From JAHBNG01 sp039028975 (GTDB taxonomy: Bacteria; Chloroflexota; Anaerolineae; Caldilineales; Caldilineaceae), in the NCBI GenBank assembly GCA_039028975.1, contig JBCCHB010000133.1, positions 1-48,420 on the forward strand: 48,420 nucleotides of DNA, in the 5' to 3' direction. Position numbers and translations under genes: made by a program. Below are positions 37,442 through 44,851 of the stretch, piece after piece. Below the pieces are notes generated by a model. It did no database searches and had not been told where the DNA came from. It saw only the letters and a program-made list of their open reading frames with translations. Position 1 is the first letter of the stretch. Each line of letters starts with the position of its first letter.

Positions 37442-37969
37442 GATCATTTTCCTTGTTGCTCTTCTGGCTATACGGTCAGCCAATCATCCCATTCTAGAAC
37501 GCTACTCATAAAATTTAAGTTCCCGCAAGAAGCTTGTCTACAACGCCATCATTGCATGTTGAAACCCGCTGGTTCTCTCGTGACTAAGGTGTTTTTTGTG
37601 GTTCTGATTCAGGTCGCCGCCAGTTAGCGAAAACGGCTAGAACACAGGTACAAAGTAGATATATAGGACTGGCTAAAGGTGAATCGAAAACACAGTAACC
37701 TCATTGTAACAGATTGCATCGAATGATATTAGCAAAAGGGCTTATATACAAGGTTAACTGAGCATATGATATCATATACCTGTCATGTTACGAGCGCTGA
37801 CTTAGCAAAATATCCAGCAAAAGATATGATACTAGCCGATTGCACAATATTTGACTTCGACATGTACCGAATAGGTTCGCTCTTGTCTTGACTTTTCTAA
37901 CTATGGAAATCGAATAGAGGCAATCTAATAAAGGTAAAAAAGCAAGACCTAAGCGAGGTAGCCAAAGGT
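37442..37969. other. Divergent intergenic region with palindromes
   Basis: This is a 528-bp AT-rich divergent spacer between the exported-protein pair (minus) and the first HTH gene (plus). It contains a 14-bp palindrome at 37764-37777, a related TATGATA at 37825-37831, and a 33-base block (37731-37763) that recurs upstream of the second HTH gene. No gene was recognised. Confidence 0.6.
37764..37777. promoter_or_regulatory. Perfect 14-bp palindrome, possible operator
   Basis: ATATGATATCATAT is a perfect palindrome about 190 bases upstream of the first HTH gene. Half-sites TATGATA (37825-37831) and TATCATA (38561-38567) recur nearby. It is a candidate binding site for one of the HTH proteins. 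Confidence 0.35.
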
Positions 37970-38434
37970 ATGAAAAACTTGACCCGTGGGCACGAGAAGC
38001 GCCAAATGGTTGTTGAGCAGGCTCTTCTGCAGGGACTCGATCGCTGGGACATTCTAAAATTGCCAGAGATTGATGCCTCTATCGAGACGATTTCGCTCGA
38101 TATAAAAGTGATAATCGGCCAGTGGCGACGCGAACAAAATAAGAACAGTGAACAATGGATGACGCTTAGCACGCAACGACTCAGCCAGATGATTCGTGTG
38201 ATTTGGCCTGAGGCACAGCAAGGAAATACACGCGCGATAAGCCAGCTTGCAACGCTGATAAAACAACAGGCTAAGTTCATGGGCCTTAATCGCGCTGAGG
38301 CAACCCAAATAGTCTACCAATTAAAATCAACTCAGACTGCCGGCCTGCTTCCTGTAACACCAGATGAGTGGCAAATCGAGGACGAAAGACTAGCAACTAC
38401 TTATCGACAACTAATAGGTGGCATCACCAGTTAG
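37970..38434 (+). CDS. Terminase-small-subunit-like protein (degenerate HTH), copy 1
   Basis: The 154-residue protein is a diverged paralogue of the one at 39131-39649. Its N-terminal EKRQMVVEQALLQGL...W aligns with the HTH of that protein but the recognition helix is altered. The second half, MTLSTQRLSQMI..WPEAQQGNTRAISQLATLIKQQAKFMGL, aligns with the RLNVLLNALWGEALNGNVKAIDRVLSIMDRQASLHGI block. This arrangement (HTH plus helical assembly domain) is typical of phage terminase small subunits, which bind packaging-site DNA. AAAGGT lies just before the ATG. The assignment is by internal homology and gene context. Confidence 0.6.
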   Translation: MKNLTRGHEKRQMVVEQALLQGLDRWDILKLPEIDASIETISLDIKVIIGQWRREQNKNSEQWMTLSTQRLSQMIRVIWPEAQQGNTRAISQLATLIKQQAKFMGLNRAEATQIVYQLKSTQTAGLLPVTPDEWQIEDERLATTYRQLIGGITS

Positions 38435-39130
38435 TCGGACAAGCACCCCGACTCAAATAGCCTAGAGCCTGCGCCCTCCCAGATGGTTTTCTATGCTCCT
38501 ATGATCGTTAACCCCACATTCACTTTCCAAGTTAAAATAACTGAGGTCGTCTAAAGATGGTATCATATGTTTTTCGCAGTGAAACGTAACGGATGGTGTC
38601 GTTCATAGCTAAGATAGCGTATAGTAGCAAGGGGTTATATACAATAAACTGTGAGCGCTTGCGAGAGAGCTATAATCAACACCGTGTCCAGTTACGCCAA
38701 TTGAGGTGATACCAAGCGTTACGATTGTCTCTATGGTAGCGACACCAAACGTTGTGATTTAACTGCCGATGCGACACCAAGCGTTACGGTTATCCCCATT
38801 GCTACGACACCGTGTTACGGTTTTGACGATAACGGCTACACCAAACCCTACAATTTCACTGCCAATGCGACACCAAGCGTTACAGTGCCCCCTTGTGCAG
38901 CGACACCAAGCGTTACGATTATATCTATCGTAACGACACCAAGCGTTACAGTTCCTGCTTCTACACTTAGAGGAACAATTGTTCTTGTGCTAGAATGATT
39001 TCGGGACGACCCAAGGTCAAATATGTGGACTGAGCGTCCCACCACGAAAAATATGCCAATTGCACCCTGAAATAAGGGAATCTCCATTTATGTTTATGGG
39101 ACACCATACGGATGGGACAGGGGTAAATCC
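38435..39130. other. Intergenic region with shared leader block and repeat array
   Basis: This 696-bp gap holds a weak hairpin after the preceding stop (AGTCGG/CCGACT, 38433-38453), a TATCATA site (38561-38567), a leader block at 38626-38656 resembling 37731-37763, and the eight-copy repeat array at 38708-38953. No gene is supported. Confidence 0.6.
38708..38953 (+). repeat. Array of eight degenerate 19-bp repeats at 31-33-bp spacing
   Basis: Copies of GACACCAAGCGTTACGRTT start at 38708, 38741, 38773, 38806, 38837, 38869, 38902 and 38935. Copies 3, 6, 7 and 8 are nearest to consensus. The period is close to three helical turns, which would place bound proteins on one face of the DNA. The array lies between two HTH genes and upstream of the terminase genes. 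The alternative is a degraded coding repeat, since the plus strand of the last copies reads ATPSVT repeatedly. Confidence 0.8.
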
Positions 39131-39649
39131 ATGCCAAAACAGAATAGAGGACAGACCACCAGAAGTATCGTGAATGCACTGACCACTGAAGAGCGCCGGA
39201 AGATGGTTGCTGCCAACCTGATTTCTGGCATGTCCTATCGGGACATCGCTACTCACCTAGACGTGAGCAAATCGACGATTAATCGCGATGTCCAAGCGCT
39301 AAAAGAACAATGGTACAATGACGCTAGTGATAAAGTAGATAGATTCGTTGGTCTACATACACACCGCCTAAACGTACTACTTAATGCTCTGTGGGGTGAA
39401 GCGCTCAACGGCAATGTGAAAGCTATTGATCGAGTCTTATCCATCATGGATAGACAGGCCTCCCTCCACGGTATTCCTGCGAATTATAATTTGGGGAACA
39501 GAAGCCGGGAAGATGAGCGTCTGGACTCAGTTGAAGACTTCCTAGCCAACAAGGAAGTACGAGCCATGCAGCTAAGAGAAGTGATGTTTGCATTTGCAGA
39601 CAAAGAGGGCAATATTGATGGATTCGAAGCCGATATTACGGTCGAATGA
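39131..39649 (+). CDS. Terminase-small-subunit-like HTH protein, copy 2
   Basis: The 172-residue protein has a clear helix-turn-helix (GMSYRDIATHLDVSKSTINRDVQAL, about 37-61) followed by a helical block RLNVLLNALWGEALNGNVKAI and RQASLHGI. Together with the overlapping large-subunit gene this fits a terminase small subunit, which would recognise a packaging site. GGGG lies about 10 bases before the ATG. The end overlaps the next gene by 32 bases, implying translational coupling. It is homologous to the protein at 37970-38434. Confidence 0.7.
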   Translation: MPKQNRGQTTRSIVNALTTEERRKMVAANLISGMSYRDIATHLDVSKSTINRDVQALKEQWYNDASDKVDRFVGLHTHRLNVLLNALWGEALNGNVKAIDRVLSIMDRQASLHGIPANYNLGNRSREDERLDSVEDFLANKEVRAMQLREVMFAFADKEGNIDGFEADITVE

Positions 39650-41117
39650 TATTACCCATCCTTGCCTGACTGACCGAGCGGTCTTTCTGTTTCACTACCT
39701 TGATTTGGCAGATGCGAGCGGTGTAGATGATGCCCGTTGGGAGCATTTTCAGCTCGCCCACCTATGTGACGATTCTGTTCTACGAATCGAGGATAAAAGC
39801 CGACAAATTGCCTGGTCCTTCCTCACGGCTGCTGAGGCCATCGCTACGGCTGTACTCGAAAAACGAGATAGCATCTTTGTTTCGATTAATCTGGAGGAAG
39901 CGAAGGAGAAAATTCGCTACGCGAAGTATGTCTATCAAGCCCTTAAATGCAAGGGTAAGCCAATCCTCATTCGGGACGCCAGTCAAAACATTGAATTTGA
40001 CAATGGCGTGCGATTAACTAGCTTACCTGCCAGACCACCCAGAGGTCGCGCCCGTTCCAACGTCTATCTGGACGAATTCGCCCATGTCAACGATGCTGAA
40101 GAAATTTATAAAGCCGCCATGCCTATCATTTCTAAGGGCGGCCGCTTGCGTATCGGTTCTAGCCCTTTTGGCGCGACTGGAAAGTTCTGGGAAATCTTCA
40201 CTCAAACCATGCAGCCTTATCCAGGCTTTCGCCGTAAAAAAACGCCCTGGTGGGAAGCATGGGCATTTTGCACGAATGTACCCCAAGCCCGTATACAATG
40301 TCCGAGAATGACTGCCGCAGATGCAGTAGCGGTCTTTGGCAACGAGCGAATTCAGCTCATCTTTGAGAATATGATTCTCGAAGACTTTGAGCAGGAGTAC
40401 GCCTGTAGCTTTTCCTCACTTTCCTCTGCCTGGTTTACACATGATGAAATCAAAGCCGTTCAAGATCCGAATTTGGTGCATGAAAGGGCTATCTGCCGTA
40501 ACAAGGATTTCAGTCAAGCAATAAGCGCCATCTTGAATTTGAGCCGACATCTGGATAGAGGCAAGGTCGAAACAACATTTGCGTTAGGTATGGACATCGG
40601 ACGAACGCGCGATGCTACAGATATTGCCCTGATTGGTCTTAGCAACACCATTGAATCTTATCCGCTGCGCTTAAGCATTACGCTTCAGAATGTGGAATTT
40701 GACCATCAGTTTGAAGTCCTAGTCCAGTGTATGACACAGCTACCTATAGTACGAGCCTTCATTGATCGGACTGGACTAGGCCGGCAGTTAGCTGAGAATG
40801 CTGCTAAGCACTTTCCCGAAAAAGCATTCGGTATTGACTTTACAACGGCTAGTAAGGTGCTTTGGGCAACGGATGCCAAAAAGTGGATGCAGCAGGGCAA
40901 GACACCCATTCCCGTTGATCGAGATTTGGCCTATCAGCTCAATGCCATCAAGCGTATCAATACGGGTACAATACTTCGCTTCGATGCAGATCGCAGCGAT
41001 AAAGGCCATGCAGACCGCGCCTTTGCCTGGATGTTAGCGCTGGCGGCTGCCAAGCAGCTACGCTTCGCAGAACCCGAGTCCCAAATAAGGTCGATTTCGA
41101 CGATGAATTATGGCTAA
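39618..41117 (+). CDS. Phage-type terminase large subunit
   Basis: This 499-residue protein is set to start at ATG 39618 with GAGGG eight bases upstream; a TTG at 39588 would be longer. The ATPase half has an atypical Walker A (KSRQIAWS, about residue 60) as in several terminase families, and Walker B VYLDEFAH (about 145). The nuclease half shows the three acidic positions of the RNase-H fold: GMDIGRTRDATDIALIGL (about 325), FIDRTGLGRQL (about 385) and DKGHADRAFAWMLAL near the end. All modules are present and the frame is intact. No portal, capsid or tail gene lies near, so it is an orphan: prophage remnant, satellite or domesticated packaging motor. The next gene on this strand is a small membrane protein. 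Confidence 0.85.
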   Translation: MDSKPILRSNDITHPCLTDRAVFLFHYLDLADASGVDDARWEHFQLAHLCDDSVLRIEDKSRQIAWSFLTAAEAIATAVLEKRDSIFVSINLEEAKEKIRYAKYVYQALKCKGKPILIRDASQNIEFDNGVRLTSLPARPPRGRARSNVYLDEFAHVNDAEEIYKAAMPIISKGGRLRIGSSPFGATGKFWEIFTQTMQPYPGFRRKKTPWWEAWAFCTNVPQARIQCPRMTAADAVAVFGNERIQLIFENMILEDFEQEYACSFSSLSSAWFTHDEIKAVQDPNLVHERAICRNKDFSQAISAILNLSRHLDRGKVETTFALGMDIGRTRDATDIALIGLSNTIESYPLRLSITLQNVEFDHQFEVLVQCMTQLPIVRAFIDRTGLGRQLAENAAKHFPEKAFGIDFTTASKVLWATDAKKWMQQGKTPIPVDRDLAYQLNAIKRINTGTILRFDADRSDKGHADRAFAWMLALAAAKQLRFAEPESQIRSISTMNYG

Positions 41118-41357
41118 TAGCTGCTCCAGCTGATTTGCGAGCGTGATGCGCTACGAGAGCACACGGAACTACAATTTCCTTTACCTATCTGAATGAATAT
41201 ATGACATGTTATGGTTTATAGTTTGCATTTTCTTGCCACCATACATCGTGTCCTCTAGGTCCTCTGTGATGAATACTAGGCTATTTCTACTGGTTTAATA
41301 ACCTGATTAAGGCAATACTCTTCTCGCAATTGAATAACCCCGCAAAGCCCTAACCAC

Positions 41358-41681
41358 ATGCCCCAAAGTATCAAATCCTTTCTAATTATTACGGCTATTA
41401 TCGCAATATGGGCCGCACCAAGCGCACTGTTGGGAGCGAGCTATCAAATCGCACTACCCTGTACATCTCTAGGGATCCTTATCGCGGGCATCATGATACT
41501 CGCCATCAGCAACAACGAGGATCTCTGGAAGCGAATCACATGGCAGGATTACGAAGAATCCGATGCAAATGATGGGGTAATGGAGCCATTGGGTTTGGTG
41601 TTTGGTTGTCTGGTTGGACTACCGATCAGCATTCTGCTGCTGGCCATCGCCTCGTGGATCGTTGGCCTGATTCTGCCATAG
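41358..41681 (+). CDS. Small membrane protein, unknown
   Basis: The 107-residue protein has about three predicted membrane helices (7-27, 30-50, 80-105) separated by an acidic loop NNEDLWKRITWQDYEESDAND. It begins at ATG 41358 without a clear Shine-Dalgarno sequence, 240 bases after the terminase. No family is recognised; a holin-like role could be imagined from context but is not supported. Confidence 0.5.
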   Translation: MPQSIKSFLIITAIIAIWAAPSALLGASYQIALPCTSLGILIAGIMILAISNNEDLWKRITWQDYEESDANDGVMEPLGLVFGCLVGLPISILLLAIASWIVGLILP

Positions 41682-41791
41682 AGATATATGGATGTAACAA
41701 TCCCACATCCAATGGCATCAGAAGCGCCAAATCGATGAAACAGGTATTCAGTTTTTTGTGGCTACTCGTTATTGAGATAGTGAAGAGGAGA

Positions 41792-42121
41792 TTAAGAACC
41801 CTTGCTCTGCCCAGTTAAGCCCAACCACATTCGGTCAAGCCATTGATGGACTGCCGCTAAAATCCGATCCGTTCTCGTCCCAATTAAACCAACGATCGGA
41901 TAGCTCAGCGTCACAAAGGCACCCGCGTATAGTCCTATATGCCAAAGTGGAGCCTCTGGAAAATAGAGCGGTCTAGTGGTCATTGTCAGCCCAAGTCCCG
42001 GCATAGTTACAGCCCAGGCAACCAGCAGCAGAACACTAACCGCGGCCGACAGTCCCATCAACCATTTTGGAAATAGAGTATGGACATCTCTAGATTTAGG
42101 GAGTGAAAGTTTCGAACTCAT
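41792..42121 (-). CDS. Small membrane protein, unknown
   Basis: The 109-residue protein is read from ATG 42121 (MSSKLSLPKS). It has two hydrophobic segments, about 23-43 and 66-86, and a tryptophan-rich amphipathic end. An upstream in-frame extension to 42211 is unlikely because a strong promoter lies in it: TTGAAT-17-TATAAT ends 7 bases before the ATG, so the transcript would be leaderless. No family is recognised. Confidence 0.6.
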   Translation of the reverse strand: MSSKLSLPKSRDVHTLFPKWLMGLSAAVSVLLLVAWAVTMPGLGLTMTTRPLYFPEAPLWHIGLYAGAFVTLSYPIVGLIGTRTDRILAAVHQWLDRMWLGLTGQSKGS

Positions 42122-42128
42122 AGTCGCC

Positions 42129-42157
42129 ATTATACCATGCATTCTTGGCCGATTCAA
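42129..42157 (-). promoter_or_regulatory. Sigma70-type promoter, leaderless
   Basis: On the minus strand TTGAAT (42157-42152), a 17-base spacer and TATAAT (42134-42129) form a near-consensus promoter. The predicted +1 falls at or beside the A of the ATG at 42121. Confidence 0.65.
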
Positions 42158-42239
42158 CCAGCTGTGGAGTGTCAAACAACCGCTCAGGCGTTCTTTCCGG
42201 TTCGCAATCAATCTAATTCATCCACCATATGCTCACATC

Positions 42240-43166
42240 TTACAACCTCAGCCCCAATACGTCACATGGCGCGCTATGTAAGTCCTGCTCCTCTCCTACG
42301 TACTTCTGCGTGGTCTCAACCGAAGCATGGCCCAACGAAAGCTGGATCTGATCCAATTCCGCTTTACCTTTGCGCGCCAGCTTGGCAAAAGTGCGCCGCA
42401 GATCATGTGGCCCTACGTTGACTTGTACCTGATCGGCATAGAACTTCACTACGTCCCATACACCCTGGTCGCTCATGACGTGGTCCAGAATACGACCACC
42501 CTTACGCATGGCCAGGAAGATAGGGCCGGACTCGATGGCGGCCGCAACCGTCCATACATCAATGGCTAGTTTGGTCCAGCTTGGCATAGGGACAGAACGA
42601 ATGCGGTTACGCTTACCTGACAAGTCTACAATCACCCATCGTCCTTCCCGCTGTTGAATATGCTCCATGGTCAGGTTAGTGGCCTCGGTCCGACGCAACC
42701 CACAGCCGATAAGCGTAGTCAGCAGCGCCCGATCCCGCAGCCCCTTCAAATTGGGTTGGCCCAGCTCGTCATAAAGCTCCGGCGCATTAAGCAGGGCTTG
42801 GGCATGCTCCTGATTCAACCAGTTTCCCAACTTCTTTCCCTCTTGCCTCACCCCTTCTACTCGCCGAATTGCCTGACCAGTCGATTCCTCAATCAAACCA
42901 TTATCCGCGGCCTCCAAAGCCAACTTCCGGATCGCACTTAGACGCTGGTTGATACTCGAAGCCGAAACGCCGGTGGCGCGCAGCCAGGTCACATGGGCAT
43001 TGACTGCAGCCTTGTTTAGTTGCGTCTGTTCGCTTTCTCTGTACCACGTCAGGAAGTCGGTCAGTGCTCGTGAATAGGCACGGCGCGTGTGGTCACTGGA
43101 CACAGCGTTGGTGACCATGTTGATAATAGGTTGGATGTGGTCAATGGTGACAAGAGAGGTAGTCAT
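42240..43166 (-). CDS. Tyrosine recombinase/integrase (XerC/D-like)
   Basis: The 308-residue protein has an N-terminal SAM-like DNA-binding part (TRRAYSRALTDFLTWY, about 27-42) and a catalytic domain with the R...K...HxxR...H...Y set: Arg in GCGLRRTEATNL (about 160), Lys in SGKRNR, HDLRRTF (about 255), LGHASVETTQKYV (about 285). It would cut and rejoin DNA at an attachment site. It lacks the long arm-binding domain of many phage integrases. With the terminase genes upstream it may belong to an integrated element, although no att duplication was found in the window. Starts at ATG 43166. Confidence 0.92.
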   Translation of the reverse strand: MTTSLVTIDHIQPIINMVTNAVSSDHTRRAYSRALTDFLTWYRESEQTQLNKAAVNAHVTWLRATGVSASSINQRLSAIRKLALEAADNGLIEESTGQAIRRVEGVRQEGKKLGNWLNQEHAQALLNAPELYDELGQPNLKGLRDRALLTTLIGCGLRRTEATNLTMEHIQQREGRWVIVDLSGKRNRIRSVPMPSWTKLAIDVWTVAAAIESGPIFLAMRKGGRILDHVMSDQGVWDVVKFYADQVQVNVGPHDLRRTFAKLARKGKAELDQIQLSLGHASVETTQKYVGEEQDLHSAPCDVLGLRL

Positions 43167-43260
43167 AGGTTGGTTTACTTGAGCAATGTGTAGAAAATCA
43201 GTGAAAGAAATAGCCAGCGATAATTCTCATTATCATAAGCTATTTTACTCCACGATCGAA

Positions 43261-43294
43261 AAAGAGACCAACCCTTCTGGCGGTCGGTCCCTTT
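43261..43294 (-). terminator. Rho-independent terminator
   Basis: On the minus strand AAAGGGACCGACC pairs, with two mismatches, with GGTTGGTCTCTTT around an 8-base loop and is followed by a T-run. It lies about 50 bases after the stop of the gene at 43342-44034 and should end the RHS operon. The A-run on the other side could make it work in both directions. Confidence 0.75.
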
Positions 43295-43341
43295 AGTCAA
43301 ATTAGTTTAGCTGATTTGATCTGCATGCTGCATCGTTTAGA

Positions 43342-44034
43342 TCACCTGCTGACAAACGGGAGGTAGATCGATTTACTATTGGTTGGTGCTATGTGACCAA
43401 CTGGCGTAGCAGTAAGTTCTTCGCCAGGCGTTGAGCCCGAATCAGGTATATTTTCAGGTGTTGCTGTCAAAGCTGGAGTTGAAGCAGGTGTAGATTCAGT
43501 GCTTCCAACTAGCTGGATTTCGGCATAGCCATTTGATGAGCCAATCAACGCCTGAATGACGGCAGTGCCTGATTCGACAACTGCTTGATAACTGCCTGAT
43601 GCCTTACCCTGTTCATTTGTGACGACATTATCGGGCGTTATGACGCCAAGGGAACCGAAAAACGTGACCAGTTCGCCAGCTATTGGTTGACCACTGGAAT
43701 CCTTGAGCATGACAACAATATCTGCCGTTTGCCCAGACGAGAGCATAGTATGCGAAGCCGTGAGATTTACCGTGAATTCTCCTACCTCTCGGATTGATAC
43801 CTGAGCATCAGAAGTGGACGTCACTTGAGCATAACCACTCTGCGCTGAACTAACGGTGAGTTCTAGATGCACATGATGTTGATCCGCTAACGCGATTCGC
43901 TGTGGCTCATCTTCAGAAATTGGCAACCAAAATCCAACGGCTAAGACCAAAACGAAGCCAAGCAAACAAATTCGAATTTTACTGGTTGCAGCCGTATTGG
44001 TCAGCAGGCTGTAGTTTAGCTTGTGATGCCTCAT
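43342..44034 (-). CDS. Exported protein with Big_1-like Ig domain and IYLPFV tail
   Basis: From ATG 44034 (a GTG at 44046 is also possible) this is a 230-residue protein. It has an N-terminal membrane segment (about 24-44, ICLLGFVLVLAVGFWLP). An Ig-like domain of the Big_1 type follows (about 85-170; VNLTASHTMLSSGQTADIVV then SSGQPIAGELVTFFG and NEQGKASGSYQA). Then comes a P/T/S-rich linker and the C-terminal SIYLPFVSR. Such IYLPxV ends after Pro/Thr linkers are frequent in exported Chloroflexota proteins; their role is not established. It is last in the operon with the RHS gene and is followed by a terminator. Surface display is inferred. Confidence 0.75.
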   Translation of the reverse strand: MRHHKLNYSLLTNTAATSKIRICLLGFVLVLAVGFWLPISEDEPQRIALADQHHVHLELTVSSAQSGYAQVTSTSDAQVSIREVGEFTVNLTASHTMLSSGQTADIVVMLKDSSGQPIAGELVTFFGSLGVITPDNVVTNEQGKASGSYQAVVESGTAVIQALIGSSNGYAEIQLVGSTESTPASTPALTATPENIPDSGSTPGEELTATPVGHIAPTNSKSIYLPFVSR

Positions 44035-44069
44035 GATACCTTCCACTGAGTCGTCCTATTCGCGATACC

Positions 44070-44840
44070 CTATTGCGCATTGATTACCGGCAGAAGCAAT
44101 TTATGATCTAGAGCCGGTGGCTGCGTAGATTCCTGCTTGGCCTTAGATGATGCTTCTGCGGCTGGGACACTACCTGACTCCCCGTTCACAAACGGCAAAT
44201 AGATGTGCTCGTTGAAAGTTCCGACAGGTGGTCCTTCAGGCGTTGGCGTTGCAGGCACCGGATTGCTGGGTACTTGTGCCACACCAACTGCTGACTTGGA
44301 GAGCAATACGTTGCCAGCAATACGCAGAGGTTCTTTGGTATAACCAGTAATTATTTCGGCATAGCTACCCGTCAAAATTGATCCATCGCCAAGAACCTCG
44401 CCATCAATCGAGAAAGAACGGGTGATCGTCTGCCCCGCAATGACTTCGACAAATGGTTCCGAGTGGATGGTGAAATTGGAAGTATCGCCAGCCCCGCTTG
44501 TGATTGATGCGATGACGGCTGGATTCTGAGCAAAATGAGAGGTTGCAGAATCCAAGACAAAACCGGTAGATACGCCCTCAGTTGAGGTGAGTTGGACTGA
44601 GATATCGACGACGCCGATATTAACTGGGGCGGTGATGACCAGTGTTCCTCCATACAGCCCATTTACATCGTTATCCAAGGTCGCTAGCCCTCTGTTTGAA
44701 AAATCTACGTTCGCCTGAGTATAGGTTGGCATGGCAAGTAAACTCGTGACTACTAATAACACTGTCGGTAGTATCACCAATAGCCCCCCAAATAATAGCC
44801 TTCGATTGAATGTCTGTCTATATATTAAATGGTGAATCAT
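44070..44840 (-). CDS. Exported protein with IYLPFV motif
   Basis: ATG 44840 with AAAGGA seven bases before it gives a 256-residue protein. It starts with a membrane helix (about 14-37, LLFGGLLVILPTVLLVVTSL) and a beta-rich extracellular-looking domain (VNIGVVDISVQLTSTEGVSTGF). It ends with a P/T linker, HIYLPFVNG (about 215) and a terminal KLLLPVINAQ. The start is 11 bases after the RHS stop, so the two are translated from one message. No catalytic motif is seen. It shares the tail motif with the next gene. Confidence 0.75.
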   Translation of the reverse strand: MIHHLIYRQTFNRRLLFGGLLVILPTVLLVVTSLLAMPTYTQANVDFSNRGLATLDNDVNGLYGGTLVITAPVNIGVVDISVQLTSTEGVSTGFVLDSATSHFAQNPAVIASITSGAGDTSNFTIHSEPFVEVIAGQTITRSFSIDGEVLGDGSILTGSYAEIITGYTKEPLRIAGNVLLSKSAVGVAQVPSNPVPATPTPEGPPVGTFNEHIYLPFVNGESGSVPAAEASSKAKQESTQPPALDHKLLLPVINAQ

Positions 44841-44851
44841 GACTCTGTCCT

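Noticed and set aside
38708..38953. CRISPR array
   Set aside because: Repeats are degenerate, the unique segments between them are only about 12-14 bp, and no cas gene is present.
38848..39087. 79-codon minus-strand frame with VTLGV repeats
   Set aside because: It is a by-product of the 33-bp repeat period and has no ribosome-binding site or homology.
42137..42941. Plus-strand frames antisense to the integrase
   Set aside because: They are shadows of the integrase coding sequence without independent support.
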